64,000 bases of DNA. Source: Trematomus loennbergii. Lineage: Eukaryota > Chordata > Actinopteri > Perciformes > Nototheniidae. Where the stretch lies: the NCBI GenBank assembly GCA_012861695.1, contig JAAOOA010000033.1:16095934-16159933 (forward strand), read 5' to 3'. Positions 16,561-61,087 of this stretch are shown in pieces (position 1 is the stretch's first letter; every line of letters starts with the position of its first letter). The position numbers and the translations under genes were made by a program. The notes under the pieces are model-generated. The model saw nothing but the letters and a program-made list of their open reading frames with translations, had not been told where the DNA came from and did not search any database.

Positions 16561-16569
16561 GAATGTCTG

Positions 16570-16880
16570 AACCACATTTCATGGCTTTGTGACAAACTTT
16601 CCAGAAGTTGCAGAGACATTTCACTCAATACCACAAATGTCACCCAATATTGCATTTAGATTAATCCGAATAGACACCATGTCTGCACAAAATTGAATGG
16701 CAATTTATCCAAATAGTTGTCGAGACAATTTACTAAAATGTCAAAATGTCAACCTCATAGTGGCAATGAAACTCATCAGGGCTAATCCTCTGAGGACCAT
16801 GAATGGGTACCACATTTCAAGGCAACCAACATGATAGTTTAGATATTCAGTCTGGACTAAAATGGTGCAGTGAGAGTATT
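16570..16880. mobile_element. Interspersed fish repeat ('accatgaatgggtaccacatttcaaggcaa' type)
   Basis: Segments such as 'aatggcaatttatccaaata', 'gttgtcgagacaattta', 'gtcaacctcatagtggc', 'aatcctctgaggaccatg' and 'attcagtctggactaaaatg' recall a known abundant teleost repeat whose consensus speaks of 'atggcaatccatccaatag'. It is non-coding and diverged. Confidence 0.5.
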
Positions 16881-18120
16881 AGGATAAACTGCTGCAAAGT
16901 ATAATTAGAGCATAACTGGCTCCCCCCGTAGTTAGGAAGCACTTAATTTCCCATGGAAGTGCAATATTAGCTGCCTGTGTAATGTATTCCTGTACTCAAG
17001 CACTTTTAATCACACCAAAAAATGAAGTAATATCCTGAATCTTTTATCTATTCATATTTAATGACGTGAAACTTTGAAATTAACCCACTTGACTTCTTGT
17101 TCTCTTGTCGAAGAATGGTTTCCTGTGTGCATTTATAGTTTGTGTTCTTGTGGGAGTGGGTTGTTTGATCTATCGGTGTGCACCAGTATATTTGTGGCCT
17201 CTTGGCTGCACACACCTGTATAACCTGAAAGAGGCGGCTATTTGTTGTGTGTGTGCATACATGCTGTTGTTTCCATTCATTGCTTTAGCCAAACACAAAC
17301 CATTCACAAAGCTCCTTCCTCACGTGTGGGACACATGAATGCAGATGCTACATTACACACATAGGCGCATAAATAGCCTTTGGAAGTATTTCTGAAACAG
17401 CTTATGTTGCATTGGAAACAGTAGTTCTAAATATGGAACCATGAGAGCTAAAAACAGCAACTAAAGCCAACTAACATCATTCACTCTTTGCCAAGTCAAG
17501 CGTAAGCTCATGTTTAATTCAGAAAACCTTGGTATCCATAACTCACACTTGCTGCACCCGCGACACTGAACCCACATAACAAGCACAGATGCGGTAACAC
17601 TATTCCACTGTCATTTACATTACATCCTTGTTAGTGAGCATGCAAATCAAATTAATTCCTCATCGCATTTGGGACCTCTGTATCAGTTTGAAGTGAAGCC
17701 ACTGCTTCAAGGCCTGATGAGAGGCGAGGAGTGATCATTAGAGCTGGCTGTGGGGTAATGACGTCTTCTGCTAACATGGCTCCTACGACAGCTAGCCTGA
17801 CCATTAGTTGCCATTTATGTCTTCTTGAATCGTCGGCGTTGGTTCCCTCATTGACATTGCTCAGCCCACCATGAAGCACATCACTTATTCATTCCACATG
17901 GGTAGATAGTAAAGAGGAGGAGGACATGTCATGCCTCCTCTGGAACATGTGTCGGCTTCTTTAATGACACAGAGCTGCTATGCATTAATGCAGACTCTGA
18001 CAGCTGAGGGTTAGTTGGCTCCTCGGGCCTGGGTATCCATTCACACATGAAAGGAGAGAGGCTCAACAACGGGAAAGGAAGAGGAGGAGAGAAATTTCTC
18101 AGCTGTATGACATTCAACAC
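16881..18120. other. Intergenic stretch, unique-looking
   Basis: No supported gene. The part from about 17640 to 18110 is less AT-rich and non-repetitive by eye, with blocks such as 'ggtaatgacgtcttctgc' (containing a CRE-like tgacgtc), but conservation cannot be judged from one genome. Confidence 0.3.
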
Positions 18121-18660
18121 TTCATCTGGCCGCTTGTCTGTACAATATTTTTGGTTATATTATTTATCTGTGTCCATTTTCTTGTTGAGCAGCTGGTTAT
18201 GTATCGTCTCTCTTTTTATGTAAATGTTTTTGCTGGTCATGGTTTAAAGTGTGTTGATATTTATAAGAAAATAAGTGGTGTACATCAGGGATCACTTCTT
18301 GGACCACGATCGTTCTCACTCACTTTGCACACAGTTAGAACAAATGATATGTGCGAAAGTGGTTTATTTTCATACCTTAAAGTAAAAACACAGTATTCGG
18401 AAATGGCCACACTACATAGTTGTTTAACTGATGTGAATGTGTGGTCTTTCTATTTTCTCCAAGACACACAAAAGAAAAGTTGTTCTAAGCATCTTCTTAT
18501 ACAGTTGTTTCTTTGTCATACTTCCTGGCAAAATATTAACTGCGCCACCAAATAAATCAAGCCATTTTCGTACCGACTTGACATTTTCTTCCCTTTCTGT
18601 CAATATATTTATGTTTGACTCCTGTAACATGGTTGTAAAAACTATACTGTATTAAGCTAG
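18121..18660 (+). pseudogene. Decayed LINE reverse-transcriptase remnant
   Basis: One frame reads ISGVHQGSLLGPRSFSL, a degenerate copy of the LINE RT motif 'vsGVPQGSvLGPllFsly'. About 110 bases later the same strand gives LHSCLTDVNVW..FYFLQ, like the 'l..cL.di..Wm..NfLqLN.dKTE' block that follows the catalytic FADD region in L2-type LINEs. A shifted frame then gives FMFDSCNMV, reminiscent of 'srlDYCNsL'. Stops and shifts interrupt it and the catalytic DD is not seen. It is an old, non-functional fragment; the match rests on motif memory. Confidence 0.5.
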
Positions 18661-21600
18661 GTTTGAGGTTTGCCTAAAGTGCTTCTGCCTTGGCATACCA
18701 GTCAAAGTATGAGGACCAGAGATGAGAGCCGTTTAACCATTTATTGCTTTCACAAGAGTTGTTGACCGCCATAGTTAAAGATGATGCTTTTAAGGTCAAA
18801 GAATGCATCAACAGTCAACTGGTGAGGAGAGCACATGTGAATCAGCTTGCTGCTTCAGACCCCAGGAGAGACACTGAGCAGGACTGATTCAGGCCTTAAA
18901 TGAGTTGAGGTGTGGGCTGGTAAGTGGAAGCTAAGCCCCGCCTCCCACAAGACCGAATAGGCAGGAGGATTTTCTGCAATGGTTGTTCTTTTACATGGTA
19001 TCTGAAGTTGGCTGTCTCTTTTCATAATACAAGATTTCCTTCATGTGGAAATCAAAATTATTTTTGCCTTGAAAGATTTTATATAAATAACATAATCATT
19101 ATTATATAACAGAAGGATAGGCTAGTTTATGGGAAGCATATTGCAGTGATTTCTAAATGCTCTCACTTTACAAAAGAACTGAAGAGGTTTGAAGAGGTTT
19201 CATTGTCTTCATGTTATATGTCAGATTTAGTATTTGGATTTGACTCCGGGAAAAAAATGCAATAAAAACATTACCTGATGTAATATTATATAAAAAGATA
19301 ATGCATTTTGTATTCTGCTGTTGACATTTTCCTAGATGGTTACATTTTCCGTGGAGGTGTTTTATTGCCATCAGCGCTGTGTGAAGGTTACTTAGTTGTT
19401 AGCTCGTTGTGTCTTCGTGTAACGACAACAGTTGAGCACGTCCCTGCCTCAAGTCAACCTCTAATGAAGCAAAGAGCTATTCTTGCCTTTCCCCTCAATT
19501 GCACAAACAGCCTGAAGAGTCATTTGTATTTCACGATTCTCTTCTCCTTTTAATTCCTCGTGTTGAATCGTGTTGATAGCAATAAAAGAGTGCTACATGG
19601 TTCAGTGGATGACTTAGTTAGTCAGTTTGTATATTTGTCTTTGCACGATACAGTGTGTACCGAAGTCTCATTTAATCAATCTTTCATCCATGTTTTAATC
19701 AAGCAATATGAACACTGTAAACTAAGTAAAAATGTTGGTGTAATAAAACAGCCAGTAGAAAATAGATCCCAGATCTCACATTCACAAACAGATGACACTA
19801 TTTCACATCAAAAAGGTCTGGGAACATGACAAATCTCCCACCAGGTGCAATCGGAGACTTCTGTAATGTTTCCCCTACACTTGCTTTTGTGAAAGTAAAT
19901 GTGTTTCCTCAGTGTGAAGCAGGTTGGAAAAGTCTGTGGGGGAACAGAGGGAAGGTGAGAGATTCACAGCGGAGATGTGATTCTACAGACTGCAGATACT
20001 TCTTATTCATGGATTGTTTAGACAGAAATATCAATTATCACGTCTAGTTTTCTTCCCCCCCTCTATGTCATGCTGTGCTGGTAACTGCATTAAGAATCAG
20101 TCCTATTACATGGATGTCTCTTCCTTTCAGGAGAAAACATAAATCAAATATATCACAACTCTTATTGTCAATAAACAATGGTGTGAGTAATGTTTCTTGA
20201 CAGATTCTCACAAGTAATTATGTAACTGTGGTTGTCTTGTCACTGCAACATAAACCTTTTGTTTTCTCATTTTGCAATGAGACGCTGCAAAGACAAGCCA
20301 GTTTTGATTGATGAAAGAAACCAATTTAGGTCTTTAATTGAAGCCTTTATATGTTTTGAACCCGCTTACACACATTACCCTTTTGGGGTTGTTCCACCAC
20401 AGACTATTTGTGATCACTTGGGAGGAAGTTGAACAAGTTTCAAGGCTTTATTAGATTATTGGACTGCCAGGATGTTAAGAAGATTGGAAATATTAGGATT
20501 CAGAGGTTATGAGGGTGGAAGTGTGTAAATTGGAGGTACATGTCTCAGTTCAGTATTTACTAATATTAAAACATAACATAATTCTATCCATAAATACAGA
20601 TTGAAACTTTAAAATTGAAATGTCATGATGAAAATTTACTAAATTTGAATGTTCATAAAGCATTGTAAACCAATGTTCAATGTACTATATTCTTTTCTGA
20701 GTACATTTCAAAACAACCATCCACTGTTATTCATAATGCACGGCAACATTTAAAAAACGGATGGCCTACACAATGGTGCTTTCTAACCTTGGACAGGCCG
20801 ACATTTTAAACATTCACATCCACCCACAGCTATTTTTCAACCTCAATGTACCCTGCGTGTTGTACAAAGTTTGTCCTCTGTGAATTTAAGTGGCAAAGTG
20901 CAAATGGAAATTCCAGTGCTTGTTAGAATGGCTCCCCTTTTCCTGTCTACGCCCCAGTGTTTCCTGCCTGCTGCATGACTAGGTGTGTTGACTTTGAGAT
21001 TGGAGCGCCCTGACTTCGGGGTACAGATGGGTCTGACTGTGGGAAAGGGTGTGTGTTTCTCCTGGTCATCCACACACCAAACACTAATCCTTCACTTTGA
21101 GCTTCCTCTGGCTCCTATGTAATCTCGCTCTCTTCTAACTGAGGGCAAGTCGGATACAATGCTCCGTTTAAAATGTAGCTCTGCCTAATTAAAGGTCTCA
21201 AACCAACATTTCAAGTCTTCTTTTGTCACAATGGCAGTGTATACTTAGCCTTTGTGTTTGAGCAGCCCTGTCATAGACAAGTCCATTAGTGCCATTAGCT
21301 GCCATGTGAGGCCCTTTCTGATGAATGCTAGCACACAGCGGGCCTTTGACTGCGTACTTCCTCACTTCCTGTGAAGGTAAATATTATGTATTTTTCCTCT
21401 TCATCCACAGCACGGATGTGTCATGTCTGTGATGTGTCAGTGCGTCTGTAAACCTCTGGGGAATTTAAGATTGCTTTGCAAAGTGAGCCGCACAGAGGCC
21501 TGCCTGACTGCACCTGAACAATACAGTAGTTCATTCACTAACTCCGGCCCTCTCTCACTGTGATAAAAATCAAGTCTTTGTAAGCCTCTGCAAAGATGAG

Positions 21601-22699
21601 GAGAGGGGGGATATAGTATCCAGTTCTCAAAAGTATGTACAAAAAAAAGTCTATGCATGAATACCTCTGACCTTACTCTTCTTCATTGGGTACATCTGAA
21701 CAAGTGTAACATCCAGTTCTGACAAATGTATAAGAGTTAGGAACGAATCAATGACTATCAAGAATACTTGTGGAATAATTGTATTGTACTCATATTTAAA
21801 GATTATTGAAGGATTTAGCCCTGAAGAGTTTGAAGAGTCTTTTCTCCCTTTGACATTTTTGTGTTTGTATAAATGTATGTATACTGTATATGTCTTTTTG
21901 TATATTGAATGTGTAAGCACCATCATACATAGTCTACTGACATTTCTTCCTTTTTTAAACTCTCAATCCTTTCTTATTTTTACAATTAAATGTATTTATT
22001 TATCTTTTTTATTTTCTTAACTTTAATACTTTAATATGTCATTTAAAAAATTGAATAAACACTGCCTAACTATTCATTAAATCTCAGGAAATAAGAATAA
22101 TAAGCTGCTAAGGTTGAGATTGTTTCATCTTACGATTCCCTTATTTCCCTCAAGTAAAGTGATATATCCAGGGGTGTAAATCAAGTTTTACCACAATATT
22201 ATTTTATATTGATTCTTTGGACTGATATCATAAGTCTGCCATGACACTATTTCAAAGGCCTGTGATTGTGATGTTTGAAAAATGACACCTCACATTGGAC
22301 ATCAGCAATACCATACAGAATAAGACATGTGGACGTGATAATTAACAAATTGTTCTCTGAAAACGATCCATGAGATGAGAATCCATCTGTTTCTGGAATC
22401 AAACGTGGGCATATCATATGCACAGCATGTGAAGCATAACTGCATATACCTAAATCCTAAGCTCAGTAATGTTACACTGAAGCGGTTCTGTAGTGTGAAA
22501 TTATAATTTGTTCAAACTACCATTGGCTGGACTCATTTTAACTCTAAATTGTAGCAAGCTCTTTATTAAAGTCTCCTAAAATAGATCAGGGGGAAATAGT
22601 TAAGTGAGAAATCATTTCTAGTGGAAGACACTACTGGATTTATTTGCATTTGATGAATCCAAGACACATATGAGGAGAAAAAAAAGAGACAACACGGGG
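18661..22699. other. Intergenic region between the LINE remnant and spns2
   Basis: No supported coding exon. Minor features: a 10-bp tandem duplication gaagaggttt near 19181-19200 and low-complexity AT tracts at 21950-22080. Several open frames up to 91 codons (21651-22020 on both strands, 19560-19829) show no recognised motif. Confidence 0.35.
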
Positions 22700-53054
<30,355 letters not shown>

Positions 53055-55613
53055 CTGCGGAAAGGAAGGAGAAGAGAAAATATTAGTTGCATATAGTGAC
53101 ATAAAATGACTAATACAGACGCAATCATACGTGTCTCAGCCTTTGTATTGCATTTTGCTATTTACAGCTTCAAGTATTAAATGCTTTTTACTCCTGGCAA
53201 TACACTTACAATTTTTTAAAAGTGGTGTTCATTTGTGAGGATTATCTTTCTTCACAAAACTGTGGGTATCCTGTGATTGCCATAGAGCTTCTTTTCTGCC
53301 CTAATCCAAAATCAACCAGAAAAATCCCATTCCCTTTTTTCTTTTTTTACGGGGATAAGGGGGGTGTTATCTTTCGGGTTGACCCACAAACATAACTTGA
53401 ATTCCAACTGGACCCAGACAAGTGTTTCAGCTTTCAGGTCCCATTATGAGGCCGAGACCCAGTCCAGATTGACTGTGTGATAGCAGTCAGCCAGAGGCAC
53501 ACTGAAGGACTGCCAGAGGACACCTCCATTCAACACAACCAATTAGGATTCCATTATCCTTCATAACCTGACATACACTACACGAAACCTAGCAAGGGGA
53601 ATATTAGATAGAGATCATACAGCACTGAGGGATGTCTCTGAGAAAGGTGATGAGGGTCGTGAGTGATTCGATTTGTGGAAATAGAGCGATAGACCCTTGA
53701 TGGGAAACCTCGAGTATATTGATTTATGGCTTTCTGCCTTTGCTTTAGACATATAAGGTATGTTGTTGATTATTAGAGATTATTTGAAGTTATATTTTGA
53801 CCTAGGACAAAAATATATTTTCACCAGGAGTTGTAAAAAACAAAATATAAGTAATATGGAGATGAAAGTTAGTTTAAATTACAAAACAGCTGGAAATTAA
53901 GTAGATTACACAGTCAAAAATGACTAGAGGAAAGCTAGGGTTAATGTTGTATTTACCTAATCTTTCTTTTTTTACAAGAGATCAAGTGGGATATATTTAT
54001 TGTGGATTGTTCGAAAAGCTACAGTTTGGAAAGTGGCCAAAAACAGTAGCTCTTAAAAAAGAGAGTTAGATTTTATTATGTCAGTTATTTGGGAATAAAA
54101 AATAAGAAAAGAAAAAACATGTCTGGATTGAATGTATCACTGCGGGAATTACAATTAAAGTGAACAGATGCAAGGAGATGAATAGCAATATATCACAAAG
54201 CAGCACCAGAGGACTGCGGTGGCCTTGGTCATAAATAATTCCTCCATCTTAATTTCTTACAACCAGACTTATGTCCCATGAAAGAACACAAGCGCTTTAA
54301 AAAATGTTCCTCCCTAATTGCCCCGCAGCTGAGGGGACAACTAGTCCTCGTTCTCGGGGCTTTTAGTCAATATTTATGAGGAGGACCAACCCAAACAGAA
54401 GCTGAATCTTTAATGCTCTCAAACTGTGTTCCGCGTCTTTGCAGAGGGAGAGGGCAAAAATGTTTCTCTCCTGACAGCACTAAGGGAGGCAGGCTGAAGT
54501 GTTTTGACACATCATCAGCATAAACATACAGAAGAGGAAGGGAGGAGAGACATGAGAGAGAAAAATGGGGAGGGGGGTTATATAAGACATCACCATCCCA
54601 CATCTGCTCAGGCCAACCAACAGGATAAGGGGGCATTAATCAGATTAAAGCAGAACTTTAGTTATGAACATGTGATATGAGGGTTTGATACACATTAAAA
54701 GATGTGGTTTTGTAATCATATAATGTGGAATAGTTACCCCAAACAAATGTTATAAAAGCAAGTATGCAAGAGTTGGTTATACAATCTACCACGTTTTATT
54801 TATTTGATGGCCTTATTTTGTCAGCTTCAATACCATTATAAATCATAACTTTACATAAGACTTCATGCTACCATTACCCTTGTTTTATTCAGTTTTCTCT
54901 ACCTTATTTTTCATTTTTTTCTTTTTTCTTTACTTTTTACGTTAATGTGGTTTTTATTCTGATGCTGGTGCAGAAACATGCACATAAACACAAATACATT
55001 TGATGCTGGAATAATTTCAAAATATGAGCGCTTTTGTGAGTAGACTCATTTTTACTAAGCTCCAAACAATGCATATTCTGCAATGTAATCCAATGTTTTA
55101 AAGAAATATAGTGTAAAATGATTGTGTATATAGATGTCAATTCATATTACAGTGATATATTAAGACATTTAGGTCTAAAGGTCTAAATATATTTTCCGTA
55201 TAATATTTAAACTTGTATTTTATACAGGAAATACCAAAACGACTCAAATAAACCTACTCAGCATGACCTCTTTGTGTCATCTTGAAAAAAAAATCTCATT
55301 TCAAATAGCGAAATGTAATTTAAAATCTAATTTGAATTATTATTATTAATGAATGAATCAATTACAGTTTGGGCTTTCACAGGTGCTGCTCATTTCACAT
55401 AATGAGTCCCTCCCCCTCAGTATGTTCTCCCTCTCAGCCTCACGTCTCTCCCCCCCCTCTTCCTCTCTCTTTCGACAGCCTTCAATGTGAGCATTTATGT
55501 GGCTAAGTGCTGCAGGTTTGTTGTGTAACACTAAATTACAGTGATGACTGCTCAGTGCAGGTCCGGCTCTCTAAAGAACTTTAGCTTACCCTGCAGTCAC
55601 GGCACTGCTGGGG

Positions 55614-55765
<152 letters not shown>

Positions 55766-57849
55766 CAGGGTGTTCTGGAGATAAATGAGGGAGAGGTCCA
55801 CTATCAGCCACAGCCAGCTTGTTCCACATGGGTTTAAAAGCCAGGGGCCAGAGATCATTGCTCTCCTTGGCTAGCTTGATAGAAATACATATCCTTATAT
55901 CATGAACAGGCCTATTAGAAGTCATTAGCAGGACCACCCTCCCCCCTCTCTCTGTGTTTCTTATTCCAGGTCATTTTGTGATTTGTTGATAAGCTATGCC
56001 CTTTAACTGAGGCTCATTATCACCTCTTAGCAGTGTCAGCTCGAATGAAATCACGTCCTAGCTGTGTGCTCACACTTATTTAGTTGTAACCTTGCTGCTT
56101 TCTGAGCAAGAGGAGGGAGCCCTGTGTGCATATTCTTTAATATCCTGCATACATGGTATGAGTTAAGCTTCAGTAAGCAACAAAGCTGGGGAAAGAGATA
56201 ACGCCAACCCTTATAAATCATTGGTGCAGAACAAACACATGTCTCTAATACCATTCTTAGTTTAAATCTAGTAAAAAAACATTGTTGACTGAACTCCCAA
56301 AAGGGCACGTGTCAGATAAACATTTTGACAAGAAGCTGCTTTTAACTGACAGAATAATAACACTATGAATTACCGTCACACATGCTTTTTTTATTTGACA
56401 AGAAGCATAGAGGAATGTTGGCAGGTTGTTTATTTAAAGCAAAAACAGGTACACCCTTCAACTCAATCGGGTTGCGTAGCTGCATTTCTTTCTCTTATTA
56501 AATTATTCGGCTCTTACATCCCTGCTGTGCTCCAGATTTGGATTTAGGGAGGATATCACATGTTGTTACTGAGACCGGATGCACACTGATTTCACATGTA
56601 ACCTTTATAGAGGATCTTCATGCTCGCAGGAAATGCCCTGTCACTTTAAAGAAAGTGTAAAAAACATCCCACTGTTCTCCTGTCAGTCTTCTGTCAAGGC
56701 TGCGCAATTCTACAAGGGCCCAATGAAGAAATTTGTCATGCTTGGAACACATGATTCCCTCTGAGCACATCTCATTTTGATGGATCTGGTATGTTTTCTT
56801 TAAAGTAAAATAATGCTAAAAAAATGTCCACAAGTCTTTACAAGACACACTGTGAATGGGTTAAAGTTGTAAGACAATAACATGCCCAAATTGGACAACA
56901 CCAGTGTTACCTATCACAAGGTAGCCCTGCCTTTATTGTCTATTTTACTCTAAATCTATTGGAGAAGACTTGAAACTAGTTGTGGAAATCATTAAATCGT
57001 TTGGAAAATGTTTAATCAGGATACCAATCAAAAGAGAAGTAACTTTCTCATAGACTTCTATTCAATCTTCGTTTCTCAACCTGTGGAGTTGCCCCCTGCT
57101 GGCCATTCAGAGTATTTCTAGACATTGCATAGAAGACATACAAACCATGACTAAAAATTAAGTATTCACAGATGCCAGGTCACACCCAAAACTAGAAACG
57201 TTCATTGAAAAAGTTACATTTTCACTAGTCAAACTACAGTGGAAAATGTCAAATTAAGCAATCTAAAACACGTTAAACGCTCTGTTGAACACGTGATTAG
57301 TTAGCAGTTGAATGAATAGACAGGTTTGATTGGCACACAGTAAACAGCTCTTGAATTTATAATACGCATAATATGTTGCCTGTCCTCACAAGTCACATTC
57401 CTAAACCAACCACCATTGTCTCAGTGCTTATTCCTGTTTGTACAGTGGAACACCGCGAGTCCAAGTGTTCGTGTGATCTCGACTGTGCCATCAGAGATAA
57501 GCCCTGGCTAATCACCAAAGATGGAAATCTCTCATATAGTGCATATGTTACAAATATGCAGCAGGAAAGCCCTACCAGTGAGGAGTCGCAGTCTGGAGGA
57601 GACTGAGACTGTGTTTGTTTACACTGCGGGCCAAAGGGGGGGAAAGTTTTCATAACCTCTATTATAGAACAATGGTCAGCTTTGACTTCTGTTCAGTTCA
57701 CAGTCTGACTCAAGCTGCATTTTCAGTGTGGTAGAGGCAGCTTTTATTACTGAGCTCCAAATCATGTCCTACACCTACTGTATGACATTAAACAAATTAT
57801 AGGATTTTTCTGAATGAATAAGGCAAACCAAACATAAATGTAGCAGCCT

Positions 57850-59109
57850 GTCCTCCTACAAAAAACGACCAAATAGGTCGATTGTTCAGCAGCTTATTAC
57901 GACCCATAGTCACGTTTTAAAGTGTAGCACCTCTAGTGCAATCGCTCCGGAGGGTCGTTTATTCACAAATAACCCTCTCTGGAAAATCCTAAATTGTGGA
58001 ATAGTTTGGCCATTAAAATGCTTTTTGATTAGATTTCTAGCGAGAAGTGTATTGTACTTTTAGAATCTACGTCCAGTGGATGTGTAGGATCTATAGTTTG
58101 ATCGATATTACGAAGATGATTTGAGGTCTCGCCAGGAGAACGTGTATACTACGTCTTTCCGCAGCGTCCATGTAAAGTTGGCGTCAACCCTCACGGGGTG
58201 AAAACAGTATTTCCGGTCTCGAAGTTTTCATAATAAAACCGGAAGTATTCCCCTCACTGTCAAATGATTACACAGTGATATCTGCATTACTCATCCACTA
58301 AAAAACATCAGTTTATCCTTGTTAATTACACAATGTTGATTGGTTTAAATTGTGTACAATGCTTTTGTGTTTTTAACCTTCGATTCGGAGAAACAAATAG
58401 TTTTTTCGGAGTGTTTAGACACTACAGAGTTTCCGAAGACACTACACTACCCAGAATCCTAAGCTATCGTTTGGGACTACAACATCCGCTTTGCTGTACA
58501 AACCCCGTGACTAGTCCTCAAGCTCTGTGATTGGATGTTGGAGTGGCAGTGCGACAAGGTTACGCCAAGGTTATGGTGTAAATACAGCCTATCTACCAAT
58601 TGGATCAAATATCAAAGTCAGCCGAATTAGTGTTGATACTGCAAGGAGACGTATTGTGTGAAAAGAAATGGAAGATGTTGTTTAATTGCTGATATATTTA
58701 TGATCCACGTCACGTATTCAGTTTCGGTGGCAGTTCTTCCAGTTTGTCCAAAGGTCTTCTGATCATAGATAAATAAAGAACTACGGCAGATATGTAATAT
58801 TTAATGCAGCCGAACCGTGTATTACAATGCCGTTATGTGATGACTTCCAAAGAGAAAAGCAAGCACACTCGAAATAAAGTATGAAAGTACAATATACACT
58901 TCTCGCTAGAAATCGAATCAAAAAGCATTTTAATGGCCAAACTATTCTAGATTTTAGGATTTTCCAGAGAGGGTTATTAGTGAATATACGACCCTCCGTA
59001 GCGTTTGCATTCAACGGGAGCACTAGAGGTCGAAAACTTTAAAACGTGATTATAGGTCGTAATAAGTGCTTGAACAATCGACTTATTTGGTCGTTGTGAG
59101 TTGGAGGAC
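57850..59109. mobile_element. Foldback DNA element with long terminal inverted repeats (about 215 bp)
   Basis: The left arm, about 57850-58060, is the imperfect reverse complement of the right arm, about 58884-59109. Shared words include aacgaccaaata(g/a)gtcgattgttc at the outside, cttattacgacc, 'ggccattaaaatgctttttg', and tctagcgagaagtgtat at the inside. Both outer ends begin gtcctcc. The 820-bp centre has no transposase; the longest frame, 58333-58530, has no known motif. No clear target duplication was seen. A non-autonomous DNA transposon is the best guess. Confidence 0.75.
58211..58244. repeat. Inverted ttccggt/accggaa pair inside the foldback element
   Basis: ttccggt (58211-58217) and accggaa (58238-58244) face each other. 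accggaagt is an ETS-family core. It lies in the unique centre of the element. Confidence 0.6.
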
Positions 59110-60127
59110 TTGTTGAAATGTACTGATAATACGTGTTGAATACGTAAATATGTCACAAATATAAAAAATAAATAAAACTTAATTATTACTGAAAGACCTT
59201 TGACTCTCATAATTATAGTTTAAAATGTGGCGTGTAATTATGATAGCCATTCGTGACTTTTCAAGTGACTCAACAGCAGACTGGAAAACAACTTGAACCA
59301 GCCCTGAGTTTCAGCTCTGAGTTTCAGCTCTGCCTGACATCTCGCCTTTGTCATAAGGCTTATGCAACATATTCCGGCTATTACCTAAACAAACACAGAT
59401 TCCTTCCTTTTGAAAACCATTGTTTATCTGATAACTACCTCCTCATAGGCCATGAGCAATTATAAATTCCTCACCAGTGACAAGAGTTAAGAAAACAAGT
59501 TGTGCAGTTAATTAATGGCAAGGACATCTATGACTTAATTATAGTGTATACTCGGTGCAATGTCACACAAAGCGTTGCGGTGAATACAGAGACGATTCCC
59601 GGTGACATTACTGAGTTGTTTGAATAATTAAGGTCATTTTATTGTTGAGGTCAATCTGGTAGAAGCACATTTGTATTTTTTAAAGCCTTCACAGAGAAGA
59701 TAAATGATCATTATTGCTTCTGAACTCTTTTATTCTCTTTGTAGCCAGAGGTAAAAGAAAAAATCGAAAGTCTCTCGAATTCTCTGTGAACTTCTGACAG
59801 AATTTAAAAAAGCAGTCCGATGATAAACATTACAATTTCCCACAATGAATCTCGATTCCGATCTTTAATGCTTTAGCTAGGAGTGCCAAACCGGTTCTGA
59901 TGTTCTTCAAATTCCAAAAAGATGCTGTGCATATTTCTCGAAGTCCCACAAAGAGCAAATTGCATCAATTACCTTAGTCTTACCACATTCCATGAGAGGA
60001 CAATAGCTGTGTGAGAAGACTAAAGCACACAATAACATGTGTTCCTGTCACATTACTGTGATGTTATACGCAGGTGAATCATGCTGCATATGTCCGCAGG
60101 TAACCTCTTTCTGATGAGGATACAGTA

Positions 60128-60200
60128 AGTAAGTCAGTAAAACTTTATTTATATAGCACCCTTCTCAACACGGATGTGCTTTACAGTACAGTACACAGGA
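60128..60200. mobile_element. Fish short interspersed repeat fragment
   Basis: 'aagtaagtcagtaaaacttt' then 'atttatatagcacccttctc' and 'gatgtgctttacagtacagt': a shorter relative of the repeat at 49183-49360. Confidence 0.5.
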
Positions 60201-60649
60201 CACAATTCAACACCTATAAATAGTATGATCAATGTCTGTGAGTCCTGGCTTAATCATTTATAATCCTTTATTACCATTCACATCATCATTTATGATCTTT
60301 TATCATCAATAGAACCTTAGGAACCCTTTTAACATTTTGAACTATGACAATGAATGGTGACTTGAAGCACCGTACTATAAAAGTTAATCTAATTTGTATT
60401 TTTTTTGTCATGATATTTTACAGTTAAATAAGTATTTGACAAAAACAATATTATCGTGATACCTACAGAACGTTATAATATCATTTTTCAAATTCATATT
60501 TCACTTTGTTTATTGTGCTTTTTGTCTCTTTCCCTCGAATACAGAGAGTAACCATGAATTTATAAAATGGGAAAAAATATCAATTGCCGAACGCTAAAAT
60601 ATTTCTAAAATACCACTTGGGCCTATATCACGACACCCTTCTAAAATGG

Positions 60650-60937
<288 letters not shown>

Positions 60938-61050
60938 CTCTCTCTTTGATTGGTCAGAACAATACCACCTGGGATGACTCACCCCTATGATTCAATGTTC
61001 AATGCCACTCTGAATGGAGCATCAGGAGGAAATGCAGATACATGTATGTT

Positions 61051-61084
<34 letters not shown>
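61051..61084. repeat. (GT)n microsatellite
   Basis: About 17 GT units with one gtga interruption, 115 bp after the long AC tract. Confidence 0.9.

Positions 61085-61087
<3 letters not shown>

Noticed and set aside
58333..58530. 65-codon frame in the centre of the foldback element
   Set aside because: No transposase motif and too short; non-coding element interior.
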